This document shows, piece by piece, positions 52,184 to 60,534 of a DNA stretch of 64,000 nucleotides. The position numbers and the translations under genes are program-made. The number at the start of each line of letters is the position of its first letter. Position 1 is the first letter of the stretch. This DNA is from Bacillus sp. REN10 (GTDB lineage: Bacteria > Bacillota > Bacilli > Bacillales > Domibacillaceae), in contig NZ_JADHDW010000008.1 in NCBI RefSeq assembly GCF_016820555.1, positions 1 to 64,000 of the forward strand, in the 5' to 3' direction. Under the pieces are notes generated by a model. It ran no database searches. It worked only from the letters and a program-made list of their open reading frames with translations, and was not told the DNA's origin.

Positions 52184-52842
52184 TATTCTTGAACCTTCTC
52201 GTTTATTTTATACCCTAATCTAAAGACAGTTTGGATATAATCTTCCTTCACCTTTTTACGAATATTTTTAATATGTTGATCCACAATACGGGGATTTATG
52301 TCCGAATCAAACCCAAATATTTTTTGAATAAGATCATCTCTGCTAAATACCTTTTTAGGATTTTCAGCTAGTAATAGTAGAATACTGAATTCGTGTGGCG
52401 TAAACTGAATGCTTTGATGATTTATTAATACTTTTCTTTCATCTTTATGAAATTCTAACGGTCCTAAAGTTATAATTTGCTTTTTCTTTGAATCTGGTAA
52501 CAACCTTTCTGCTCTTACTAATACTTCTTTAGGATGAAATGGTTTAACTATATAATCATCTGCACCCATTTTAAATCCCTTCACCTTATCATCAATACAG
52601 ACCTTTGCCGTAAGCATAATGACACAGATGTCGTAATTTAATTTTACATATTGGCAAATATCTTCACCTGCCATATCTGGTAGCATTAAATCTAAAATAA
52701 TCATATCAAGAGGTATTTGATCTACAATTTGGATTGCAGATTCTCCAGTATGTGCAACCCATGTATGATCTCCGTTTTTTTCAAAATAAGATACCAATAC
52801 ATTTGTAATCTTTTCTTCATCATCTACAATTAATACTCGCAT
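52183..52842 (-). CDS. OmpR-family response regulator
   Basis: A 219-residue regulator. The receiver has the acidic pair VDDEE, the phospho-Asp in IILDLMLPD and the lysine in DYIVKPFHPKE. The C-terminal winged helix covers residues 125-219 (FTPHEFSILLLLAENPKKVFSRDDLIQ, PRIVDQHIKNIRKKV). First gene of the operon with the kinase and, after about 50 bp, the oxidase. Confidence 0.94.
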   Translation of the reverse strand: MRVLIVDDEEKITNVLVSYFEKNGDHTWVAHTGESAIQIVDQIPLDMIILDLMLPDMAGEDICQYVKLNYDICVIMLTAKVCIDDKVKGFKMGADDYIVKPFHPKEVLVRAERLLPDSKKKQIITLGPLEFHKDERKVLINHQSIQFTPHEFSILLLLAENPKKVFSRDDLIQKIFGFDSDINPRIVDQHIKNIRKKVKEDYIQTVFRLGYKINEKVQE

Positions 52843-53117
52843 TTTTTAATTTCACCAACTTTGTATAAATTATTCTAAAACATCACAAACAATAAAAACG
52901 GTGAAAGAGAACATATGGTTAATATGTATTTTGTAAGTTCTGACTTTTATTTTGTGATGGAAACTTCGGGAGTGTCAATATTTTTGTGTAAATACATGTT
53001 CAACCTTTTCGGATAGATCGTCACTCTGTATGTAAAATACAATTATTTAAAGGATTGAATTGTTTCGAAAACCGTCTTCGTTATGTTCTACCTATGTGGT
53101 CTGACCCTATAAATTAA
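52843..53117. other. Promoter region of the two-component operon
   Basis: No gene seen. AT-rich; the divergent DinB fragment starts at 53118. Confidence 0.4.
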
Positions 53118-53393
53118 AAATCATTAAAATATCATAAGTATAGTGGGGAAAAAGCAAAAGATGAAATTAAGAACCAACCTCTTGATTATTACTTAAAGGT
53201 ATTATTTGAAACGAGAAAAAAAACTTTATCACTGTTAAGCTCGAAAACTGAAGACTGGTTGTTTGAGGAAAACAAATGGGAGAATGGTATTTCTCATAAT
53301 AACTACTGGCTATGGTACCACGTCATGGAGGATGAAATAAACCACCGTGGCCAAATTAGATTGATTAAGCAAATATTATGCAATAATAAATAA
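53118..53393 (+). pseudogene. C-terminal fragment of a DinB/DUF664 protein
   Basis: An open frame with no start codon begins after a TAA and encodes about 91 residues: EIKNQPLDYYLKVLFETRKKT, then SSKTEDWLFEENKWENG and YWLWYHVMEDEINHRGQIRL, ending in TAA. These are the last two helices of DinB-type four-helix proteins, including the metal-binding H-x3-D/E-x2-H-R-G-Q-I motif. The N-terminal half is missing, so it is a broken gene. Confidence 0.7.
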
Positions 53394-53560
53394 AATCGTA
53401 TAAGCCCATTGATGCTAAAGTAGTTTTATTTTGCTTTATTGTCATTCGATCATCCAGCCGAACACTTTCGTCTCAGCGGGGACTGTTTTAAATGGAAATT
53501 GAGAATTTCCCAATGGCCCGGTTGAACCTATTTGAAAGGAGCAGTCTGTCTTTTACGACA

Positions 53561-53605
53561 AAACAGGAAGCCACCTATTAATGAATCGGGGTGACTTCCT
53601 GTTTT
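53561..53605. terminator. Terminator of the 3-hydroxyacyl-CoA dehydrogenase gene
   Basis: AAACAGGAAG-CACC pairs with GGTG-CTTCCTGTTT; T-rich on the plus side and A-rich on the other. Confidence 0.8.
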
Positions 53606-53636
53606 GTTGTGTTTTTCGTTTATTTAACAGCTACGC

Positions 53637-55022
53637 TTAGACTGCCAAATTATATTCAATGTATCGTTCATATACATTACCATTGAAGAAATAATTCTTA
53701 TCGTTTACTTTCTTATAGAAAGAATCGTATCCTTTGTCCATAAGTTGTTGTACAATAGGTGGAATAGCTTCTCCCTCTTCCTTCATCTTTACAACCGACC
53801 TTGTGACACCAATCGCATCCCAAATTTCAAAGACACCGAGCTCCCAACCGAATCCCCATTTTAATGCATTGTCCATTGATACAATATCATCTGCAATTTC
53901 ACCATGTAGATGTCCAGCAAATCGCAAAGTTGTTGATAACATAGTCCAAATGAGTTTACCTGCACGATCATCGGAATACATTAATATGTTCATTCGCTCG
54001 CCAACATCTTCTATTTGCATCGCTTTTTCAACAGAAGAAAGTGTCTTTAATTTTTTAATAGGTTCGTATTTCATTGATTTAACATTCAACTCTAATATTT
54101 CGCCATCTAACTTCTGGTAAAACCCACGACCTTTTTTTACGCCAAGCATTTCATTTTCGATCATTCGATTAATAAATGGAGGCAATTGGTACATTTCTTT
54201 TTCAACACCCTTTGCCTGCTCCTGCATATGCTTCGCTACCAACTTCAACGTGTCGATTCCTACTACATCCGCAGTTCGAAATGTCGCAGAGCTTGGACGA
54301 CCGATCAATGATCCCATAACTGAATCTATTTCGCCTACTGAATAGTCCCCTTTTTCAAGTTCACGTAACGCAATAAACATCCCAAAGGTTCCTAATCGAT
54401 TTGCAATAAAATTCGGGGTATCTTTTGCGAGGATGACTCCCTTCTGTAAACCTTCCTTACCAAAATATTGCATATAGTTTAACACTTCAGCAGACGTTTT
54501 TTCTCCTGGGATGAGCTCAAGTAGTTTTAACAACTGAGGAGGATTAAAAAAATGTGTGCCTAAAAAATGCTTTTGAAACTCCACCGAACACGCCTCTGCC
54601 ATTGCTTGAATGCTTAATCCAGAAGTATTGGAACTAACTATTGTTTTTTCTGAACGCACCTGCTCAATTTGTTGAAACAACATTTTTTTCACTTGTAAAT
54701 CTTCTATAACTGCTTCAATGATCCAGTCTACATCCTTTAAACTTGCTAAGTCATCCTCAAAGTTTCCAGCCGTAATGGAGGATAATTGATCTTCTGTTAG
54801 AAGCTGTTGTTGAAGAAGTCTGTTAATTGCATCGTTTGCGAGTCGGTTTTTAACGGATGCATCTTCTACACTACATCCTTTTGCTTCCTCTTCGTCATTT
54901 AACTTCTTAGGACTTCTATCGAGTAGTTGAACAGACAATCCTTGATTTACTAAATAAGCTGCAATACCTGCGCCCATGACACCTGCCCCTAAAACTGCCG
55001 CTTTTTTAATTGCATAGCCCAC
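53637..55022 (-). CDS. 3-hydroxyacyl-CoA dehydrogenase, FadN-like without crotonase domain
   Basis: About 461 residues. The NAD-binding start is KKAAVLGAGVMGAGIAAYLV; HFFNPPQLLKLLELI and KDTPNFIANRLG are typical of HAD domains, and a second HAD_C region reaches the end. It is most like Bacillus FadN, which is about 790 residues and carries an enoyl-CoA hydratase domain after this part. Here the protein stops with YIEYNLAV and a terminator, so the hydratase is absent and must be supplied elsewhere. GTG 55022 is used, with AAGGAAG eight bases upstream. It has its own transcript, separated from the acyl-CoA synthetase by a hairpin. Confidence 0.88.
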   Translation of the reverse strand: MGYAIKKAAVLGAGVMGAGIAAYLVNQGLSVQLLDRSPKKLNDEEEAKGCSVEDASVKNRLANDAINRLLQQQLLTEDQLSSITAGNFEDDLASLKDVDWIIEAVIEDLQVKKMLFQQIEQVRSEKTIVSSNTSGLSIQAMAEACSVEFQKHFLGTHFFNPPQLLKLLELIPGEKTSAEVLNYMQYFGKEGLQKGVILAKDTPNFIANRLGTFGMFIALRELEKGDYSVGEIDSVMGSLIGRPSSATFRTADVVGIDTLKLVAKHMQEQAKGVEKEMYQLPPFINRMIENEMLGVKKGRGFYQKLDGEILELNVKSMKYEPIKKLKTLSSVEKAMQIEDVGERMNILMYSDDRAGKLIWTMLSTTLRFAGHLHGEIADDIVSMDNALKWGFGWELGVFEIWDAIGVTRSVVKMKEEGEAIPPIVQQLMDKGYDSFYKKVNDKNYFFNGNVYERYIEYNLAV

Positions 55023-55072
55023 CTCAAACACTTCCTTTTTTATGTTTTCTCCTATTTAGTTGCATATTCATA

Positions 55073-55113
55073 AAGGCGACTGCAATCTGATTCAGCTGTA
55101 GTCGCCTTTTTTT
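55073..55113. terminator. Terminator between the synthetase and dehydrogenase genes
   Basis: AAGGCGACT (55073-55081) pairs with AGTCGCCTT (55100-55108), inner CA/TG and CTGA/TCAG pairs, T-run on the plus strand. Confidence 0.8.
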
Positions 55114-55191
55114 GTCGTTTGAAACAACGATCTTCATCTATTTATTAATAAGTTTGTTCGATTTATATGGCCAAAATTTCAGCTTTCCTCG

Positions 55192-56748
55192 TTATCTGTT
55201 AGTCACTTCCTTTTGATAAATGTCTACTAAACCGCGTTTTAATATTTTTCCCACTCCATTACGAGGCAATTGGTCGATAAAAATGACTTCCTTTGGCGTT
55301 TTATATTTCGCTAAATGTTCTTGGCTGAATGCAATAATCTCCTCTGCTGTGATTGAGGCGTCTGGTTTTTTAACCACATACGCGACTAAACACTCTCCCA
55401 TTTGTTCATCAGGCACACCCACCGCCGCAACTTCTAAGACATCTGAATGCATAACGATTACTTCCTCAATGTCTCGAGGGAAAATATTTAGTCCGCCTCG
55501 AATCACCATATCTTTCTTGCGATCAACGATAAAAATATAGTCGTCCTCATCCATATATGCGATATCACCCGTACGCAACCAGCCGTCGACAATGGTTCTA
55601 GCCGTTTCTTCTTCAAGTCGGTAATAACCAGGTGTTACATTCAATCCTTTTACTGCCAGCTCACCAATCTCACCCGTCGGCAATGTGTTTCCATCTTCGT
55701 CAATTACTTTTGCCTCGACAATGTCAATAGGTGGCCCTACAGATCTTGTTTTTTGAACCATATCTCTCCACTGAAGCGATACGACAGGCGCTGCTTCAGA
55801 TAAACCGTATCCCTGCCAAATCGGTACACCTGTTTTTCTTGTAAACGCTTCCGACAAAGCGATTGGCAAAGGAGCTGAACTGCATAAAATCCCTACTACA
55901 CTACTAAAATCATAGTTATCGATAGACGGATGCATAATCATTCCATAGATCATGGCTGGGACAGCTGAAAAAGATTGGATTTTATATTTTTCAACCGCTT
56001 TAAAAATTTCTTCTGCATCAAATCTTTCTAATACAATTACGGTACTTCCAAGGTTTAAATACATATTCATCGCTGTAAAACCGAAGCTATGTGCTAAAGG
56101 CAGCGCGACTACAGTTGTCTTCCTTAACATCTCAACTTCCATTACATTAGCAGAGGCTTGTGCACTAATGTAAAGATTTCGATGTGTTAACATGACTCCT
56201 TTTGGTTGGCTAGTCGTACCTGATGTATAAAGGATGACAGCTAAATCGTCTTCTTTTACATTCAGATTATTTTCAATCAGCTTATCCTCTGAAGAAAAAT
56301 AGATTTGATTTAATTCATGGACCTCCATATTTCTTTCAACATGTCCATTTTCGAACGCATCTGTAACAATAACATGAATCTTCTTATCCATTTTTTGTGC
56401 TACTGTAACAATATTATCGTACAAGCTGCTCGATGTAATGATTGTATCTGCATCAGAATTTTCCATAATATAATGAACTTCGTTTGCATTTAATGCATAC
56501 ATAACGGGAACGACAACAGCTCCTGCTTTTAAAATGGCTTGATAGGCGACAAGAACTTCAGGACAATTTTGCAAATAAACAATTACCTTATCACTTTGAC
56601 TCTTCACTTTTGTTTGCAGATAATTAGCAAGTTTAGTTGATAAATGATCTAGTTCTATATTGGTATACGTGGAATCGCCAAAACGAATAAAATCATGTTC
56701 CCCAAATTTTTCTATGTTCTCTTTCAATATAGTAGTAAGTAACATCAT
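55192..56748 (-). CDS. Fatty acid-type acyl-CoA synthetase
   Basis: A 518-residue AMP-forming ligase. Motifs: AMP loop LYTSGTTSQPKGVMLTH, A5 GYGLSEAAPVVS, A7 GWLRTGDIAYMDEDDY, A8 IVDRKKDMVIRGGLNIFP and the catalytic lysine in RNGVGKILKRGL. It activates a carboxylic acid to its CoA thioester; likely substrates are the acids made upstream in this cluster. AAGGAGGG precedes the ATG. Last gene of the main operon. Confidence 0.92.
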   Translation of the reverse strand: MMLLTTILKENIEKFGEHDFIRFGDSTYTNIELDHLSTKLANYLQTKVKSQSDKVIVYLQNCPEVLVAYQAILKAGAVVVPVMYALNANEVHYIMENSDADTIITSSSLYDNIVTVAQKMDKKIHVIVTDAFENGHVERNMEVHELNQIYFSSEDKLIENNLNVKEDDLAVILYTSGTTSQPKGVMLTHRNLYISAQASANVMEVEMLRKTTVVALPLAHSFGFTAMNMYLNLGSTVIVLERFDAEEIFKAVEKYKIQSFSAVPAMIYGMIMHPSIDNYDFSSVVGILCSSAPLPIALSEAFTRKTGVPIWQGYGLSEAAPVVSLQWRDMVQKTRSVGPPIDIVEAKVIDEDGNTLPTGEIGELAVKGLNVTPGYYRLEEETARTIVDGWLRTGDIAYMDEDDYIFIVDRKKDMVIRGGLNIFPRDIEEVIVMHSDVLEVAAVGVPDEQMGECLVAYVVKKPDASITAEEIIAFSQEHLAKYKTPKEVIFIDQLPRNGVGKILKRGLVDIYQKEVTNR

Positions 56749-56845
56749 AGGAATTCCCTCCTTGGTTTTTTAGGAATGCTATTTAGTACTTAACTGATTT
56801 CCCCTTCTAGCATCGAATGATTTCCATGCGTCATGCGTCTACTGA

Positions 56846-58036
56846 TTATCCCCGTGGTAATTGCAAAACTCTTTCTGCAATAATATTTTTCTGAACTTGC
56901 GTCGTGCCCGCATAAATCGTTTCTCCTCGAGAGATAAAATCAATTTCATGCAACTTCCCTTTTCCTAAACTATCTTCACCCCAATACGGTGCATACTTAC
57001 CGAGCACTTCCATCGCCAATTCTCCCAATTTCACATGCATAGAGCTCCAAAATACTTTTTGCATGGAAGCTTCAGGACCTAGTCTGTTATGATTCATAAG
57101 CTGACTCATTGTTTTCAAGCCATGATAACGGAAGATACGGATTTCTGAGTAAATTTCAGCAAGCTTTTGTCTAAAGTAAGTTGTATCCGCAATACGTGAA
57201 CCATCTGCCGTTGTCAACTCTTTACTTAACTTAACAATTTGCTCGAATTCCTTTTGAAATTGCGCTTGTCTTCCAAGTGACATCGTTCCACGTTCGAAAC
57301 TTAATGTTGTCATGGCAATTTGCCATCCATTATTTAGCTCGCCGACAAAATTCCCTTTTGGAATCCGAACATTATCAAAAAACACTTCATTAAACATTGC
57401 CTTTTTATCCATTTGAACAATCGGACGAACGGTCACCCCTTCACTGTTCATAGGAACGAGAAAGAATGTTATGCCTTTATGCTTAGGGGCTTCTTTATCT
57501 GTTCGTGCTAAGACAAAACACCAGTCAGCAAACTGCGCTCCGCTTGTCCAAACTTTCTGTCCGTTTATGACCCACTCATCCCCGTCTAACTCCGCTCTCG
57601 TTTGAAGCGATGCTAAATCAGATCCGGCATTCGGCTCCGAAAAACCTTGACACCACATTTCTTCTCCTTTCAATAAAGGCTCTAAATAACGCATTTTTTG
57701 CTCTTCGGTACCGTAAACTAATAATGTCGGTCCAAATAGAGATTTGCCTAAGGCGTTTACTTCAGGAGGAGCATTTAACTTTCCAGCCTCTTCAAAGAAA
57801 ATAATTTCGTGTATCGTTGTTTTTCCTTGACCTCCATACTCTTTTGGCCAAGTGATTCCATTAAATCCTCCTGAATAAAGCGTTTTCTCCCACCCGCGGT
57901 AAAAGGCTACCTCTTCCTCCTCATTTTGCGGTTTTGTATATAAAGGTGTTCCCCAATTATCAGGTAAGTTCTCTCGTAACCAATGTCTAACTTCTAAACG
58001 ATATGCTTCTAAATCTTTGCTTAATGAAAGATCCAT
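56846..58036 (-). CDS. Acyl-CoA dehydrogenase, larger of a pair
   Basis: A 396-residue flavoenzyme. WCQGFSEPNAGSDLASLQTRA and WVINGQKVWTSGAQFADWCFVLARTD are FAD/substrate motifs; the end is TIYAGTTQVQKNIIAERVLQLPRG. At the usual catalytic glutamate position after TIY it has Ala-Gly, so the base may come from its partner. It looks like one subunit of the two-subunit dehydrogenases known from steroid and terpenoid breakdown. GAGGTGAGG precedes the ATG. 65 bp after the second dehydrogenase gene. Confidence 0.92.
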   Translation of the reverse strand: MDLSLSKDLEAYRLEVRHWLRENLPDNWGTPLYTKPQNEEEEVAFYRGWEKTLYSGGFNGITWPKEYGGQGKTTIHEIIFFEEAGKLNAPPEVNALGKSLFGPTLLVYGTEEQKMRYLEPLLKGEEMWCQGFSEPNAGSDLASLQTRAELDGDEWVINGQKVWTSGAQFADWCFVLARTDKEAPKHKGITFFLVPMNSEGVTVRPIVQMDKKAMFNEVFFDNVRIPKGNFVGELNNGWQIAMTTLSFERGTMSLGRQAQFQKEFEQIVKLSKELTTADGSRIADTTYFRQKLAEIYSEIRIFRYHGLKTMSQLMNHNRLGPEASMQKVFWSSMHVKLGELAMEVLGKYAPYWGEDSLGKGKLHEIDFISRGETIYAGTTQVQKNIIAERVLQLPRG

Positions 58037-58101
58037 GCCCTCACCTCATCGTTATCATTTATATGTTGTTTCTACACTACTTTCAATGCATTCGAATTGA
58101 T

Positions 58102-59205
58102 TTAATCAATGACCAGCTTTGCTATAGTTTCACGATGATCATAACTATTCCCTAATATCGCAGCGGCACGTCGAATGCGTTTGAAAAATAAATGCATGTC
58201 ATTTTCCCACGTATAACCGATTCCCCCGTGCATTTGAATGGCATCCCCTGCGATTTTGATTGAATGGGAGGATGCATATGATTTAGCAATTGAAACCGCT
58301 TCTTCGGCTTCTTTATGATTCATATCCAGCGCCCAAGCACTATAATCAATCGCTGCTTTCATACTTTCAATTTGTGTAAACATATCTGCAGCCATATGCT
58401 TCAATGCTTGAAAAGATCCTATCGCCACTCCAAATTGTTTTCGCTCTTTTAAATATTGCAAAGTGGAGTGCATCATTCTTTCACTCGCCCCCGTTAATTC
58501 TGCAGCAAGCAATAACGAAGCTATTCGTTTCAGTTCCTTCATCTTTTGGTTACCGACTCCCATTCCCTCTGCTAATACGATGGAAGATTGATCAAAAGCA
58601 TAATCATGAAGTGCTACCTCATATAAAGGATATGTCTCATCCATAGATTGATTATTAAGAAAATTTAAATGATTGCTTTTTGCATCAATGAGAACCAGTG
58701 TCTCTTCTTCTTGACTGGAAAAACCACCGCCTAAAACTCGGATTGATGCAAGGATCAAGTCAGCATCTTTAGCAAACGGGACTTCCTTGAGGATGCCGTT
58801 CGCAACATAATGATTTTCACCTCTTTTTTCAACCCTCGCTTCCGTGCTCGTCCACGCAATCGTAGGAAGTGTTCTCCCTGTTTCAATATTCGCAACCATT
58901 TTGGCTTGAATGTCACTTGTGGACAATAAAGCGTTCACCAAAGTGGCTTCAATATACGGGTACGCCAACAATGCACGACCAGCTTCTTGTGCAAAAATCA
59001 CTCCAGGAATCATCCCTTTATTTTCATCGCTAGCTAGATCAAACATACTTAATATCCCTTGTTGAGCGATTAGTTTACGTATCTCTTGACTCATTTCACT
59101 CGTTTTTATAAAATGACGAACATGTTCAATTGTATTTTTTTCTTTCAGCATATCCCGTATACTGCGTTGCAACATTACTTCTTCATCATTATAAGAAAAC
59201 TCCAT
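58102..59205 (-). CDS. Acyl-CoA dehydrogenase, smaller of a pair
   Basis: A 367-residue protein of the same family but more divergent. The C-terminal part is well kept: RKQFGVAIGSFQALKHMAADM and QMHGGIGYTWENDMHLFFKRI. The FAD-binding central part is less typical. The glutamate in GIGYTWEND may be the base for the pair. Such paired genes often encode alpha2-beta2 enzymes for bulky or branched CoA esters. ATG 59205 has GAGGTG upstream; the in-frame GTG at 59214 is part of that SD. Confidence 0.88.
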   Translation of the reverse strand: MEFSYNDEEVMLQRSIRDMLKEKNTIEHVRHFIKTSEMSQEIRKLIAQQGILSMFDLASDENKGMIPGVIFAQEAGRALLAYPYIEATLVNALLSTSDIQAKMVANIETGRTLPTIAWTSTEARVEKRGENHYVANGILKEVPFAKDADLILASIRVLGGGFSSQEEETLVLIDAKSNHLNFLNNQSMDETYPLYEVALHDYAFDQSSIVLAEGMGVGNQKMKELKRIASLLLAAELTGASERMMHSTLQYLKERKQFGVAIGSFQALKHMAADMFTQIESMKAAIDYSAWALDMNHKEAEEAVSIAKSYASSHSIKIAGDAIQMHGGIGYTWENDMHLFFKRIRRAAAILGNSYDHRETIAKLVID

Positions 59206-59301
59206 TTGATTCACCTCAACTCAATCATTTTTGACTAGATGAATCTTTCTTCCTTAGCATTCATTTCGCGGAAAAAGTGATCCATCCCTTATAGATTTAT
59301 C

Positions 59302-60507
59302 TCATGATTCGATTCTTTCGATAACAAGGGCGGTTCCAGTCCCTCCCCCGCCACTTACTGCAATTAACCCTCGCTTCTTTTCCTGTCTTTCTAGCGCATC
59401 GATCATTGTGGACACAAGCATACCGCCTGTAGCCCCTAGTGCATGTCCCATTGATATAGCCCCACCATTGACATTGATTTTTTCTCCGTCAATATTCAAG
59501 TCATGTATATATTTCAAAACAGTTGCGGCAAAAGCTTCGTTATATTCAAAAAGGTCAATATCTTCTACGGAAAGCTTGGTTTTCTCTAATATTTTTTCAG
59601 TAGCTGTTTGTCCACCTGTCAATAGATATGGACTCGCTCCAGCATTCACCACTCCAATAATTCTTGCTCTTGGCTTCATCCCTAAAGAATGCGCGGCTTC
59701 TTTATTCCCTACAAGTAGTAAGGAAGCTCCATCGGCTAAAGAGGGTGAGTTCCCTGCATGATGCAGATGTTCAATTTTATTTAATTCCCGGAAAGCTCGA
59801 TAGATTTTGCTTTCTGCTTCCCCTGCACCAATTTTGATAAAAGAAGGTGTAAGCTTCGATAATGTTTCCATAGAGCTGTTTTCACGAATTAACTCGTCAT
59901 GATCGAGCAACAGATTTTTTTCATCGTCATAAACAGGAACGATCGAGCGGGAGAAACAGTTTTTTCTTCTCGCTTCTGCCGCCCGCTCTTGAGATTGAAC
60001 AGCATATTCATCTAGCTGACTTCGAGAAAAACCTTCTAAAGAGGCGATGATGTCAGCCGAAATGCCCATCTGCACAAATCCAGTTTGCGCACGTACTTCT
60101 TCGTCAACAAACCAAGCACCCTTATCAGCGAACATAGGGACGCGTGAAACAGATTCTACCCCACCTGCTAACACCACGTTTTCCATCCCCGAGTGCGTTT
60201 TTAGCGCCGCCATTCCTACCGCATCCAAACCAGAAGCGCAGAAACGATTGATCGTTACTCCACTAATCGATTCCGGCCATTCAGCATAAAGAGCAGAGAT
60301 TTTAGCAATATTAGCCCCCTGATCGTTCACTTGCGTCACACAGCCGAGAATAAGATCCTCTACGATCTCCTTATCAAAAGAATGACGATTCTCTATAGCA
60401 GCAAGTAATTGTGAAACGAGTTTTATCGGTTTAACAGGAGCTAAAGACCCTTCTTTCTTTGCCATGCCTCTCGGTGTGCGAATCGCTTCGTAAATATAAG
60501 CATCCAT
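59302..60507 (-). CDS. Thiolase (acetyl-CoA acyltransferase)
   Basis: A 401-residue thiolase. The nucleophile is in NRFCASGLDAVGMAA, the histidine in YNEAFAATVLK/GGAISMGHALGATGG, and the second cysteine region is replaced by AVSGGGGTGTALVIE, where the family has C-x-G-G-G. I see SGGGG, so the second cysteine seems changed to Ser-Gly; this should be checked. It makes the last cut of beta-oxidation. It is cotranscribed with the synthetase upstream (27 bp). Confidence 0.92.
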   Translation of the reverse strand: MDAYIYEAIRTPRGMAKKEGSLAPVKPIKLVSQLLAAIENRHSFDKEIVEDLILGCVTQVNDQGANIAKISALYAEWPESISGVTINRFCASGLDAVGMAALKTHSGMENVVLAGGVESVSRVPMFADKGAWFVDEEVRAQTGFVQMGISADIIASLEGFSRSQLDEYAVQSQERAAEARRKNCFSRSIVPVYDDEKNLLLDHDELIRENSSMETLSKLTPSFIKIGAGEAESKIYRAFRELNKIEHLHHAGNSPSLADGASLLLVGNKEAAHSLGMKPRARIIGVVNAGASPYLLTGGQTATEKILEKTKLSVEDIDLFEYNEAFAATVLKYIHDLNIDGEKINVNGGAISMGHALGATGGMLVSTMIDALERQEKKRGLIAVSGGGGTGTALVIERIES

Positions 60508-60534
60508 TTGATGATCACCACTCTCAAAATTTTG

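Noticed and set aside
53734-54120. Plus-strand 128-codon frame
   Set aside because: Antisense shadow of the 3-hydroxyacyl-CoA dehydrogenase gene.
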